Source: DAITAZ01 sp036824045 (lineage in GTDB: Bacteria; Pseudomonadota; Gammaproteobacteria; Burkholderiales; Rhodocyclaceae). Taken from it: a DNA stretch of 64,000 nucleotides. The stretch is taken from NCBI GenBank assembly GCA_036824045.1, contig DAITAZ010000002.1, positions 1 to 64,000 on the forward strand, in the 5' to 3' direction. The position numbers and the translations under genes are program-made. Shown piece after piece: positions 1 through 8,535 of this stretch (its first letter is position 1; each line of letters opens with the position of its first letter). The notes below the pieces were generated by a model, which did no database searches, had not been told where the DNA came from, and saw only the letters and a program-made list of their open reading frames with translations.

Positions 1-72
1 GGGCCCGGTTTGAATTCTGGCTTTCGCTGAGTTTCAGGGGTTCTACGGACGCAGCCTCTCCGTTATCCGTCC

Positions 73-522
73 TCACTTGCATTGGGAGTCCAAAGCGTTG
101 CGAACGAGGGTGGTCTCTGCGGCCCGCTGTTGATCGTCCATGACCTCTCGCTCCCCGTTACCATTGAACCGTACGATTCGCTGCCCGGACTCGAGCGCCC
201 GCAGATGTGCGCGGTTTTGATCACAGGCGCGCTTGCGCTCCTCACCGTGTGCTTTTTCTTGTTCCAATTTTGTCTTCGCTTCAGCATCGGCGGTTCGCCG
301 TTTCCGAAAATCGAGTTCCTGTTCTGAAATACTCTTATCTTTGCCTGCCTGATCGGGGGGAGGAGTGCTCAGCTTATCCAACTTCCGTACTTGGGTGGCT
401 CCTGACGGTGGATGGTCGCCGTATGCAGTACTGCCGCTGCTTTCCTTCCAGCTATAGATGTCCGCATAGGCGGTTGCCACGACGACAGCCGCGAGGACGC
501 CCAGAATCGCTCGGAAGTTCAT
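73..522 (-). CDS. DUF4124 domain periplasmic protein
   Basis: A 149-residue protein. It has an N-terminal signal peptide (hydrophobic stretch about residues 5-18, ending AYA at 18-20) followed directly by the DUF4124 signature DIYSWKESSGSTAYGDHPP. The rest is a charged, probably coiled-coil region (residues 60-120) rich in Lys, Glu, Arg and Gln. DUF4124 proteins are small exported proteins of unknown function, common in beta- and gammaproteobacteria. A copy divergent from guaB is a recurring arrangement in betaproteobacteria, as here (107 bp shared intergenic region). No enzymatic role is claimed. The family assignment is firm; the function is unknown. Confidence 0.85.
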   Translation of the reverse strand: MNFRAILGVLAAVVVATAYADIYSWKESSGSTAYGDHPPSGATQVRKLDKLSTPPPDQAGKDKSISEQELDFRKRRTADAEAKTKLEQEKAHGEERKRACDQNRAHLRALESGQRIVRFNGNGEREVMDDQQRAAETTLVRNALDSQCK

Positions 523-573
523 GTGTTACTCCGTTACCGTTTGCCTCCGCTGCCGCGGATAGGAGCCGGGCCT

Positions 574-602
574 TCAACTGAGGCTGGGCTCCATGTATAA
601 TT
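574..602 (+). promoter_or_regulatory. Putative sigma-70 promoter of guaB
   Basis: A perfect TATAAT lies at 597-602, with a weak -35 candidate (TTCAAC, 574-579) 17 bp upstream. The predicted start near 609 would give a leader of about 20 nt carrying an AAGGA ribosome-binding site (about 617-621) ahead of the guaB ATG at 630. The -35 match is poor, so the call rests mainly on the -10 element and its position. Confidence 0.55.
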
Positions 603-629
603 TTCATTTGCCCGAAAGGACTTACCTTC

Positions 630-2090
630 ATGCGAGTGATCCAGAAGGCGCTGACGTTTGACGACGTCCTGCTAGTTCCCGCCCACTCGACTATCCTTCC
701 GCGCGACGTTTCGCTCGCCACGCGCATTACGCGCAACATCCGCCTCAATCTTCCGCTGGTTTCGGCAGCCATGGATACGGTCACCGAATCCCGGTTGGCC
801 ATTGCGCTGGCTCAGGAAGGTGGTATCGGCATCGTTCACAAAAATCTTACGGTCAAAGCACAAGCGGCTGAAGTCGCCAAGGTGAAACGCCATGAGTCTG
901 GCGTCCTCAAGGACCCAATTACCATCCCCCCCACGATGACAGCGCGTGAATTGCTCGCGTTGACCAGGAGCCACCGCATCTCGGGATTTCCCGTGGTTGA
1001 AGGGAAGCGTGTGGTTGGGATCGTCACCAATCGGGATCTGCGCTTCGAAACGAATCTGGACCAGCCGGTTTCCGCCATCATGACGCCCCAGAGCCGCCTG
1101 GTCGTGGTAAAGGAGGGGGCGTCCACCGACGAGGCAAAGGCGCTCATGCATCGCCACCGGCTTGAAAGGGTGCTGGTCGTAAACGATGAGTTCGAGCTCA
1201 GGGGCCTCATCACGGTCAAAGACATTCTCAAGTCCACTGAGCACCCTTTGGCTGCTAAGGACGAGATGGGGCGGCTCCGTGTCGGCGCCGCCATCGGTGT
1301 CGGACCGGGTACCGAAGAGCGCGCAGCAGCGCTGGTCGAAGCAGGTGTTGATTTGCTGGTTGTCGATACCGCCCACGGACACTCACAGGGGGTGCTGGAC
1401 CGAGTAAGTTGGGTCAAGAAAAGCTTTTCGGGAGTCGACGTCATTGGTGGCAACATCGCCACGGCGAATGCTGCCCGGGCTCTGGTCGATGCCGGTGCAG
1501 ATGGTGTAAAGGTTGGAATCGGACCTGGTTCAATCTGTACGACTCGGATCGTGGCGGGGGTCGGCGTGCCGCAGATCACTGCGGTGGATGAGGTATGTCA
1601 GGCCTTGGCAGGCACGGGTGTGCCGCTGGTCGCGGATGGTGGTATCCGGTACTCAGGGGATATCTCTAAAGCGATCGCCGCGGGTGCCAACGTGGTTATG
1701 CTTGGTGGGCTCTTTGCTGGAACGGAAGAGGCACCGGGCGAGACGGTGCTTTATCAAGGGCGCTCCTACAAGTCCTACCGCGGGATGGGGTCCTTGGGCG
1801 CGATGCAGCAGGGAGCTGCCGACCGGTACTTCCAGGATGCCGAGGCAAATGCCGACAAGCTTGTCCCGGAAGGCATTGAAGGTCGGGTGCCTTATAAAGG
1901 TCCGGTAGGCGCGGTAATCCACCAACTGATGGGAGGCTTGCGCGCATCGATGGGGTACTGTGGTTGTGCAAGTGTGGACGAAATGCGTGAGCGGGCGAAT
2001 TTTGTCGAGATCACATCCGCGGGCATCCGTGAATCGCACGTCCATGATGTGCAGATCACCAAGGAAGCACCGAATTACCACGTGGATTGA
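630..2090 (+). CDS. guaB: IMP dehydrogenase GuaB
   Basis: A 486-residue inosine-5'-monophosphate dehydrogenase, catalysing NAD-dependent oxidation of IMP to XMP, the committed step of GMP synthesis in the cytoplasm. It starts with the typical segment ALTFDDVLLVPAHSTILPRD. Two CBS domains (about residues 95-200) are inserted in the TIM barrel. The catalytic loop GPGSICTTRIVAGVG (about residues 299-313) contains the active-site Cys, and the flap has the RGMGSLGAM segment. Length is normal for the bacterial enzyme. It lies 63 bp upstream of guaA, which performs the next step; a hairpin terminator between them suggests partial uncoupling. Confidence 0.98.
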   Translation: MRVIQKALTFDDVLLVPAHSTILPRDVSLATRITRNIRLNLPLVSAAMDTVTESRLAIALAQEGGIGIVHKNLTVKAQAAEVAKVKRHESGVLKDPITIPPTMTARELLALTRSHRISGFPVVEGKRVVGIVTNRDLRFETNLDQPVSAIMTPQSRLVVVKEGASTDEAKALMHRHRLERVLVVNDEFELRGLITVKDILKSTEHPLAAKDEMGRLRVGAAIGVGPGTEERAAALVEAGVDLLVVDTAHGHSQGVLDRVSWVKKSFSGVDVIGGNIATANAARALVDAGADGVKVGIGPGSICTTRIVAGVGVPQITAVDEVCQALAGTGVPLVADGGIRYSGDISKAIAAGANVVMLGGLFAGTEEAPGETVLYQGRSYKSYRGMGSLGAMQQGAADRYFQDAEANADKLVPEGIEGRVPYKGPVGAVIHQLMGGLRASMGYCGCASVDEMRERANFVEITSAGIRESHVHDVQITKEAPNYHVD

Positions 2091-2109
2091 CTTTTCGAGG
2101 TTAGCGTCA

Positions 2110-2132
2110 GGGCGGCGGCAGCCGCCCTTTTT
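2110..2132 (+). terminator. Intrinsic terminator between guaB and guaA
   Basis: A 7-bp GC-only stem (GGGCGGC 2110-2116 / GCCGCCC 2121-2127) with loop GGCA is followed by TTTTTC. It lies 20 nt after the guaB stop and 22 nt before the guaA ATG, so it could attenuate rather than end guaBA transcription. Confidence 0.75.
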
Positions 2133-2153
2133 CATTTAGGAAGTGGCGGAAAA

Positions 2154-3719
2154 ATGGCCCACAAAAAGATCCTCATTCTCGATTTCGGCTCCCAGGTTGC
2201 GCAGCTCATCGCTCGTCGGGTCCGAGAGCAGCAGGTCTATTGCGAACTTCACCCTTTCGACGTTACCGACGCATTTGTAAGGGAGTTTGCCCCTGACGGC
2301 ATCATCCTTTCGGGAGGGCCGGCGTCCGTGTATGAGTCCGTGGACTGGCGCGCTCCGCAAACCGTTTTCGAACTCGGAGTACCAGTGCTGGGCATTTGCT
2401 ACGGCATGCAAACAATGGCTGAGCAGCTGGGTGGGAAGGTCGAAAGCTCTGGTAAGCGCGAGTTTGGCTATGCACAGATCCGTGCTCGGGGGCATTCGGC
2501 ATTGTTCAGGGACATCCAGGATCGTGCCAACGCCGAGGGGCACGGCTTGCTCGATGTATGGATGAGCCATGGAGACAAGGTTACCGAGCTTCCGCCAGGC
2601 TTCAAGGTCATCGCCAGTAACGACGCGTGCCCCATCGCTGCAATGGCGGATGAGAGCAGGGGGCTATATGCCGTACAGTTCCATCCCGAAGTGACGCACA
2701 CACTGAAAGGCAAGCACATAATCGCCCGATTTGTTCATGACATTTGCGCTTGTGGACATGATTGGAACATGCCCGACTACATCGGCGAGGCTGTTAGCAA
2801 AATTCGCGCCTTGGTGGGCAACGAAGAAGTCATCCTGGGTTTGTCCGGCGGAGTGGATTCGTCCGTGGCCGCAGCGCTCATTCACCGTGCCATTGGCGAT
2901 CAACTCACCTGCGTGTTTGTCGACAACGGGCTGCTGCGCTTGAACGAAGGCGTACAAGTGATGGAGACCTTCCATCGCAATCTAGGTGTAAAAGTTATTC
3001 ACGTTGATGCCTCAGAACAGTTCATGCGTCACTTGGAGGGCGTGTCCGACCCTGAGGCGAAGCGAAAAATCATTGGACGCGAGTTCGTCGAGGTTTTTCA
3101 GGCAGAAGCGGCCAAGCTGCCAAACGCACGTTGGCTAGCGCAGGGAACCATTTATCCTGACGTGATCGAGTCTGCCGGAGCCAAAACCAAGAAGGCGCAC
3201 ACCATCAAGAGTCACCACAACGTTGGTGGTTTGCCGGAAACGCTCAATCTCAAGTTGCTCGAGCCATTGCGCGAGCTCTTCAAGGATGAAGTCCGGGAAT
3301 TGGGGGTTGCACTAGGCTTACCCCATGACATGGTTTATCGACATCCATTCCCGGGCCCAGGGCTCGGGGTACGCATTCTCGGTGAAGTCAAGCGGTCCTA
3401 TGCAGATCTGTTGCGTAGGGCTGACGCCATTTTCATCGACGAACTTCGTGCGGCGGATTGGTACGATAAGACATCCCAGGCCTTTGCAGTCTTTCTTCCT
3501 GTGAAAAGCGTAGGAGTGATGGGGGACGGGCGCACGTACGAGTACGTAGTTGCCTTACGGGCGGTACAAACACAAGACTTCATGACCGCCCAATGGGCGG
3601 AATTGCCCCACAGCCTGCTCGGTAAAGTTAGCAATCGCATCATTAACGAGGTGCGAGGTATCAACCGCGTCGTCTATGACATCTCAGGAAAACCACCGGC
3701 GACGATCGAGTGGGAGTGA
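2154..3719 (+). CDS. guaA: GMP synthase (glutamine-hydrolysing)
   Basis: A 521-residue GMP synthetase converting XMP, ATP and glutamine to GMP. The N-terminal class I glutamine amidotransferase domain (about residues 5-200) has the nucleophile Cys in GICYGMQTM and the His/Glu pair in QFHPEVTHT. The ATP-pyrophosphatase domain begins with the P-loop LGLSGGVDSSVAAAL (about residue 229), and the C-terminal dimerisation domain ends in GKPPATIEWE, the characteristic family terminus. An AGGAAG ribosome-binding site precedes the ATG. It completes the guanine branch begun by guaB immediately upstream. Confidence 0.98.
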   Translation: MAHKKILILDFGSQVAQLIARRVREQQVYCELHPFDVTDAFVREFAPDGIILSGGPASVYESVDWRAPQTVFELGVPVLGICYGMQTMAEQLGGKVESSGKREFGYAQIRARGHSALFRDIQDRANAEGHGLLDVWMSHGDKVTELPPGFKVIASNDACPIAAMADESRGLYAVQFHPEVTHTLKGKHIIARFVHDICACGHDWNMPDYIGEAVSKIRALVGNEEVILGLSGGVDSSVAAALIHRAIGDQLTCVFVDNGLLRLNEGVQVMETFHRNLGVKVIHVDASEQFMRHLEGVSDPEAKRKIIGREFVEVFQAEAAKLPNARWLAQGTIYPDVIESAGAKTKKAHTIKSHHNVGGLPETLNLKLLEPLRELFKDEVRELGVALGLPHDMVYRHPFPGPGLGVRILGEVKRSYADLLRRADAIFIDELRAADWYDKTSQAFAVFLPVKSVGVMGDGRTYEYVVALRAVQTQDFMTAQWAELPHSLLGKVSNRIINEVRGINRVVYDISGKPPATIEWE

Positions 3720-3828
3720 CGTGATCCCATGCGGAACCCAGTGGAGCATTGTGCTACTCAATGGCCGTATCTAATTCTCAGCTACCGGCTGACACACAGG
3801 GGATCAGGTGATTACTCGTTCCGCAACG

Positions 3829-3865
3829 GAGAAAAGCAAAGGGCAGCTTGCTAGCTGCCCTTTGC
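3829..3865 (-). terminator. Terminator downstream of tRNA-Thr
   Basis: A perfect 12-bp inverted repeat (GCAAAGGGCAGC 3836-3847 / GCTGCCCTTTGC 3854-3865, loop of 6) lies just past the tRNA 3' end. On the minus strand it is followed by TTTTC. It may also act in the opposite direction for guaA, but the plus-strand T tract is poor. Confidence 0.85.
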
Positions 3866-3876
3866 TTGGCGATCTT

Positions 3877-3952
<76 letters not shown>

Positions 3953-4014
3953 GCGTACTCTCATGCGAACCGAAATGCGCAATGCTCACACTTCGTAACA
4001 CAGAATAGCAGAGC

Positions 4015-4043
4015 ATTATAGCTGCATTCTGTTGATGGTTCGA
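4015..4043 (-). promoter_or_regulatory. Putative tRNA-Thr promoter
   Basis: A perfect TATAAT on the minus strand (4020 down to 4015) lies about 63 bp upstream of the tRNA 5' end. A weak TCGAAC (-35 candidate, 4043-4038) sits 17 bp upstream. The rest of 3953-4184 shows no coding signal; it also contains the nadB leader. Confidence 0.5.
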
Positions 4044-4184
4044 GACCTCTGTACTCACCACCTCCGATCTGAGCAGCATTTCGGCTTAGTGACAGGATTC
4101 ACTCCCCTAACGGTTCATGCCGCAAGGAATTTCGTGCCCCTCGCGTGATATAGTTTTCATTTTGAATCGAATTAGGCAGAGATT

Positions 4185-5771
4185 GTGGAGCATTTCGACG
4201 TATTGATTATTGGTAGCGGGTTGGCGGGTCAATCGCTTGCCTTGCGTCTCGCCGAAACTAAGCGTGTGGCGATCGTCACCAAAAAGAGCATCGAAGACAG
4301 CGCGAGCGCTTGGGCACAGGGAGGGATTGCCGCAGTGCTGGATACGGCCGATTCCTTGGATGCCCATATCCGGGACACCCACATCGCCGGTGCTGGCCTG
4401 TGTAGTGACAAGGCAACCCGCTTCGTGGTTGAAGGGGGGCGGCGTGCGATCCAATGGCTGATCGATCAGGGCGTGCCTTTTACTCCTGACCAGGGTTCTG
4501 ACTTGGGATATCACCTCACGCGCGAGGGTGGTCATAGTCATCGGCGCGTGATCCATGTGGCCGATGCCACAGGTCTTGCCGTGCAAACGACGCTTGCTGC
4601 AAAAGTGTTGTCCCACCCAAACATCAAAGTATTCTCCAATCACATTGCGGTGGATCTTCTCACCGGAACAAAGCTCGGGCTTAATTCAAAGGATTGCTTT
4701 GGGGCATATGTGCTGGACATCGAAAAGGATGAAGTCAGAACTTTCGGCGCTCAGCATACAGTGTTGGCAACGGGTGGAGTAGGGAAGGTCTACCTCTACA
4801 CGACGAACCCGGATATGGCGACAGGTGATGGAATTGCGATGGCGTGGCGCGCGGGTTGCCGCGTGGCGAATATGGAGTTCATTCAATTCCACCCAACATG
4901 TCTATATCACCCTCACGCCAAGTCCTTCCTGATAACCGAAGCAATGCGGGGTGAGGGAGGAATTCTCAGGCTTCCGGATGGCACCCGTTTCATGCCCAGT
5001 CACGACGAGCGCGCCGAACTCGCTCCCCGGGACATCGTCGCCCGGGCAATTGACTTCGAGATGAAGCGAAGTGGCGTTGACTGTGTGTTCCTCGATATGA
5101 CTCACAAGTCCGCGGATTTCTTGATCAAACACTTTCCTAACATCTACGCTAGTTGCCTCGACTTGGGCATCGATATCACCCGGGAGCCCATTCCAGTGGT
5201 TCCTGCGGCGCACTACTTGTGCGGCGGGATTGTTACCGATCTAAAAGCGCGAACCGATCTGCCACGACTGTATTCGGTGGGGGAGTCCGCATTTACCGGT
5301 CTCCATGGCGCTAACCGGCTTGCCTCCAATTCCTTGCTGGAGTGTCTGGTTTTCTCGGAAGCAGCAGCGAAAGACATACTGGCAACAGCTGACGCTGATC
5401 TGCCTATCCTTCCGGACTGGGATGAAAGCAGGGTTTCCGATGCTGACGAGCAAATCGTCATCTCCCACAACTGGGACGAACTCCGGCGTTTCATGTGGGA
5501 TTACGTTGGTATCGTGCGGACGACCAAGCGGTTACAACGTGCGCAACATCGAATCCGCCTCCTGGCAAAAGAAATCGATGAGTACTATTCCAACTTCCGG
5601 GTAAGTAACGATCTGATCGAGTTGAGAAACTTGGTGGTCACTGCCGACCTGATTGTTCGTTCCGCCATGCGGAGACACGAAAGCCGAGGCTTACACTTCA
5701 GCAGGGACTACCCTGACATGGCATCGCAAGCAAGGAATACGGTCCTGCGGAATCCTCTGCGAGGGGCCTAA
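4185..5771 (+). CDS. nadB: L-aspartate oxidase NadB
   Basis: A 528-residue FAD enzyme that oxidises L-aspartate to iminoaspartate, the first step of de novo NAD synthesis. The dinucleotide-binding motif IIGSGLAGQSLALRLAE is at residues 8-24. The succinate dehydrogenase/fumarate reductase flavoprotein signatures include the HLTREGGHSHRRVIH segment, GGIVTDLKARTDLPRLYSVGE and HGANRLASNSLLECLVF. The helical C-terminal domain carries RAQHRIRLLAKEI. Translation starts at GTG, preceded by a GGCAGAG ribosome-binding site. nadA and nadC are not in the window. The stop codon overlaps by 4 bp the stop of the convergent gene at 5768. Confidence 0.96.
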   Translation: MEHFDVLIIGSGLAGQSLALRLAETKRVAIVTKKSIEDSASAWAQGGIAAVLDTADSLDAHIRDTHIAGAGLCSDKATRFVVEGGRRAIQWLIDQGVPFTPDQGSDLGYHLTREGGHSHRRVIHVADATGLAVQTTLAAKVLSHPNIKVFSNHIAVDLLTGTKLGLNSKDCFGAYVLDIEKDEVRTFGAQHTVLATGGVGKVYLYTTNPDMATGDGIAMAWRAGCRVANMEFIQFHPTCLYHPHAKSFLITEAMRGEGGILRLPDGTRFMPSHDERAELAPRDIVARAIDFEMKRSGVDCVFLDMTHKSADFLIKHFPNIYASCLDLGIDITREPIPVVPAAHYLCGGIVTDLKARTDLPRLYSVGESAFTGLHGANRLASNSLLECLVFSEAAAKDILATADADLPILPDWDESRVSDADEQIVISHNWDELRRFMWDYVGIVRTTKRLQRAQHRIRLLAKEIDEYYSNFRVSNDLIELRNLVVTADLIVRSAMRRHESRGLHFSRDYPDMASQARNTVLRNPLRGA

Positions 5772-6199
5772 CTCCACTCGAAGTTACTCCGCCAGCGCAG
5801 CCACATTCTGAGCTGGCGGAAAGGTTCTTCGTCCAGCATGTCAGGTAACACAACGAGGCTGCTGCCTCTGCCAGTTAAGCTAATCAGTTGCAGCAGTACA
5901 ACCGGTCCCAGCAACAGAGTGTCACCCCCAAGTTGCCCAACCCATGGACCATCATCGCGATAGGAGATTTGAATCGAACCGTCGCGCAACAGCGTAAGCG
6001 ACGTCGGGGAGCAGTGTTTACACCTTCCCAGCACGATTGAAAACAAAAGAACGGAAAAACCAACCGAGGATTCCAGGACCGACAATCCTGCGGCAACTAA
6101 CCCCGCTCCTCCGGCTACATGCAACACTAAAATAAATGTAGGCAAGAGCCGGGACGGGCGCAGAGGAATCTCCAAGCAGGCCGTCGCATCCACGGCCAA
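5768..6199 (-). CDS. YgfX-like inner membrane protein
   Basis: A 143-residue protein with the PLRPSRLL opening typical of the YgfX (CptA-like) family, two closely spaced transmembrane segments (about residues 19-36 and 43-57), and a C-terminal soluble part with the W-G-L-G-D/L-L-G repeat-like strand pattern. E. coli YgfX is an inner-membrane protein paired with SdhE. Here there is no sdhE neighbour; the gene follows fabF by 6 bp and is probably co-transcribed with it. Family assignment is by N-terminal motif and topology, so it is moderate; the cellular role is uncertain. Confidence 0.65.
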   Translation of the reverse strand: MAVDATACLEIPLRPSRLLPTFILVLHVAGGAGLVAAGLSVLESSVGFSVLLFSIVLGRCKHCSPTSLTLLRDGSIQISYRDDGPWVGQLGGDTLLLGPVVLLQLISLTGRGSSLVVLPDMLDEEPFRQLRMWLRWRSNFEWS

Positions 6200-6205
6200 G
6201 GACCG

Positions 6206-7438
6206 TCACACCCGGCGGAAGATCAAGGAACCGTTAGTCCCTCCAAACCCGAAATTGTTTTTCAGTGCGACTTCAATCCTCATTTCCCGAGCTGTATTGG
6301 CGCAATAATCCAGATCGCACTCAGGATCCTGATTAAAGATGTTGATGGTAGGCGGAGATATCTGGTTCTTGATTGCGAGCACCGTGAATAGTGACTCAAT
6401 CCCACCTGCCCCCCCCAGCAAATGTCCGGTCATGGACTTGGTGGAGTTCACCACCAGCCCCTTGGCGCCATCTCCAAATGCCAATTTGATGGCGTCAGTT
6501 TCGTTCTTGTCGCCAAGAGGCGTTGAGGTGCCGTGCGCGTTGAGATAATGGACATCTCCCGGATTAACCGCCGCGTTACGCATGGCTGCCTGCATGCATC
6601 GGCGAGGGCCATGAACATCGGGAGCCGTCATGTGATAAGCATCGCCACTCATTCCGTAGCCTGAAAGCTCAGCGTAGATGGTCGCTCCACGAGCTTTGGC
6701 ATGTTCCAGTTCTTCAAGAACCAACACGCCAGCACCTTCACCCAAGACAAATCCGTCGCGGTCCTTGTCCCAAGGACGACTCGCAGTAGTAGGATCATCA
6801 TTTCGAGTGGAAAGAGCACGGGCTGCGCAAAATCCCCCCAACCCCAATGGGCTCATAGCCGATTCCGCGCCGCCGGCAATCATGATGTCTGCGTCGCCAT
6901 ATTCAATGATTCGACCCGCTTCGCCAATACAGTGGGTACCTGTCGTGCAGGCAGTGACCATGGAAACGTTTGGCCCCTTGAAGCCAAACATGATCGACAG
7001 GTTGCCCGAGATCATGTTGATAATGGAACCGGGAACAAAGAAGGGAGAAATCTTCCGTGCTCCACCAGCGAGATATTCGTCGTGAGTTTCCTCGATCAGG
7101 GGGAGACCACCAATCCCTGAGCCGATGTTGACACCAATCCGCTCAGTGTCACCCTGGTAGCCTTCCAACCCCGCATCTCTAACCGCCTGGATGCCGGCAG
7201 CCAAGCCGAAATGGATGAATGCATCCATCCGGCGGGCTTCCTTGGGCGACAGATAGTCGCCAACCTTGAAATTCTTGACCTCCCCGCCAATGTGCACGGG
7301 GAAGCCCGAAGGATCGAAGCGGGTGATCCGGTCGATGCCGGAGCGACCGTTAACAATGTTGTCCCAAGCTTCCTGAACAGTGTTGCCGACCGGCGAGACA
7401 ATACCCAGCCCGGTCACGACGACTCGACGACGTGCCAA
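6206..7438 (-). CDS. fabF: 3-oxoacyl-ACP synthase II
   Basis: A 410-residue beta-ketoacyl-ACP synthase II that condenses malonyl-ACP with acyl-ACP during chain elongation. It begins RRVVVTGLGIVSPVGN, the standard family start. The catalytic Cys lies in VTACTTGTHCIGEAG and the two catalytic His in NAHGTSTPLGD and KSMTGHLLGGAGG; the C-terminal NNFGFGGTNGSLIF segment is present. The gene is 18 bp from acpP, whose product is its substrate carrier, in the order fabG-acpP-fabF. Confidence 0.97.
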   Translation of the reverse strand: MARRRVVVTGLGIVSPVGNTVQEAWDNIVNGRSGIDRITRFDPSGFPVHIGGEVKNFKVGDYLSPKEARRMDAFIHFGLAAGIQAVRDAGLEGYQGDTERIGVNIGSGIGGLPLIEETHDEYLAGGARKISPFFVPGSIINMISGNLSIMFGFKGPNVSMVTACTTGTHCIGEAGRIIEYGDADIMIAGGAESAMSPLGLGGFCAARALSTRNDDPTTASRPWDKDRDGFVLGEGAGVLVLEELEHAKARGATIYAELSGYGMSGDAYHMTAPDVHGPRRCMQAAMRNAAVNPGDVHYLNAHGTSTPLGDKNETDAIKLAFGDGAKGLVVNSTKSMTGHLLGGAGGIESLFTVLAIKNQISPPTINIFNQDPECDLDYCANTAREMRIEVALKNNFGFGGTNGSLIFRRV

Positions 7439-7456
7439 CGTTCGCTCCGAAGAAAA

Positions 7457-7699
7457 TTAGGCTTGGTTGAGGTGGGCGTTGATGTAGTCCACCGCCTGCT
7501 GCACTGTGGTGATCTTTTCCGCTTCCTCGTCCGGGATCTCGCACTCGAACTCTTCCTCGAGTGCCATCACCAGCTCGACAGTGTCGAGGGAGTCCGCGCC
7601 CAGATCATCCACGAACGAAGATTCGAACTTGATGTCGGCTTCGTTCACGCCGAGCTGCTCGGCTACGATCTTCTTGACGCGTGCTTCAATGTCGGACAT
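7457..7699 (-). CDS. acpP: Acyl carrier protein
   Basis: An 80-residue acidic protein. The Ser of GADSLDTVEL (residue about 38) is the site for 4'-phosphopantetheine, added by AcpS encoded at 56111-56503. Helical acidic segments such as EEEFECEIPDEEAEKI are typical. A strong AAGGAGCAGACTC ribosome-binding site precedes the ATG. An intrinsic terminator separates it from fabG upstream, so acpP-fabF probably also has its own promoter in 7700-7756, fitting the high ACP demand. Confidence 0.98.
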   Translation of the reverse strand: MSDIEARVKKIVAEQLGVNEADIKFESSFVDDLGADSLDTVELVMALEEEFECEIPDEEAEKITTVQQAVDYINAHLNQA

Positions 7700-7756
7700 G
7701 AGTCTGCTCCTTCCCTGAATTAATCGGGTGTTTCAAATAAACCTTGTGATTCTACC

Positions 7757-7786
7757 AAAAAGCTCCCTTTCACCTTGAAAGAGAAC
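7757..7786 (-). terminator. Intrinsic terminator after fabG
   Basis: On the minus strand, GTTCTCTTTC (7786-7777) pairs over 10 positions (two G-U) with GAAAGGGAGC (7771-7762) across loop AAGGT and is followed by TTTTTGG. It abuts the fabG stop codon (7787) and lies upstream of acpP, allowing differential expression of acpP-fabF. Confidence 0.7.
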
Positions 7787-8533
7787 TCAAACCATGTACA
7801 TCCCGCCGTTCACATGCAGGGTGGTGCCGGTTACATACGCAGCAGCAGGCGACGCCAGGAAAACCACAGCCGCCGCAATTTCTTCAGGCTTCCCTAAGCG
7901 TCCCAAGGCAATCTGTTGCTGGAGTGCGGTCTTTTGGGCCTCGGGGAGCGCATCGGTCATATCGGTTTCGATAAACCCGGGTGCAACACAGTTTACCGTG
8001 ATATTCCGGCTTCCCAGCTCCCGCGCCAGTGCCCGACTCATCCCTGCAACCCCCGCTTTCGCGGCGGCATAGTTTGCCTGCCCGGCATTACCGGAACTTC
8101 CCACTACAGAAGTGATGTTGATCACGCGCCCCCCGCGGGCTTTCATCATCCCGCGCATGACCAGTTTTGCCATACGGAAGACGGACTTGAGGTTGGTGTC
8201 CAGCACCGCGTCCCATTCGTCTTCTTTCATCCGCAGAGCCAGATTGTCCCGGGTGATGCCAGCGTTGTTTACAAGTACGGCGATTGACCCGAATTCTTTT
8301 TCAATCCGGGCGATGAGTGCTTCGCAGGCCGGGCCGTCGGTCACATTCAGCACAGCGCCCAATCCTTTGACGCCCGAGGCGTCAAAGGCCTGCTGGATAG
8401 CTGAGGCTCCGGCGTCACTGGTAGCAGTTCCAACCACGAAGGCACCCTCGGCGCCTAGAGCAAGTGCGGTTGCCCGGCCAATTCCTCGACTGGCACCCGT
8501 CACTAGGGCAACTTGTCCTTCAAGCACTCCCAT
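7787..8533 (-). CDS. fabG: 3-oxoacyl-ACP reductase
   Basis: A 248-residue short-chain dehydrogenase reducing beta-ketoacyl-ACP with NADPH. Rossmann motif VTGASRGIGRATAL, NNAGITRD, catalytic Ser (ITSVVGSSGNAGQ) and Y-x3-K (YAAAKAG) are all present, and the C-terminus VTGTTLHVNGGMYMV is canonical. I chose the ATG at 8533 because GGAG stands 7 nt upstream. A second ATG two codons earlier (8539) overlaps the fabD stop as ATGA but has no room for a ribosome-binding site. It is tightly coupled to fabD. Confidence 0.97.
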   Translation of the reverse strand: MGVLEGQVALVTGASRGIGRATALALGAEGAFVVGTATSDAGASAIQQAFDASGVKGLGAVLNVTDGPACEALIARIEKEFGSIAVLVNNAGITRDNLALRMKEDEWDAVLDTNLKSVFRMAKLVMRGMMKARGGRVINITSVVGSSGNAGQANYAAAKAGVAGMSRALARELGSRNITVNCVAPGFIETDMTDALPEAQKTALQQQIALGRLGKPEEIAAAVVFLASPAAAYVTGTTLHVNGGMYMV

Positions 8534-8535
8534 GA

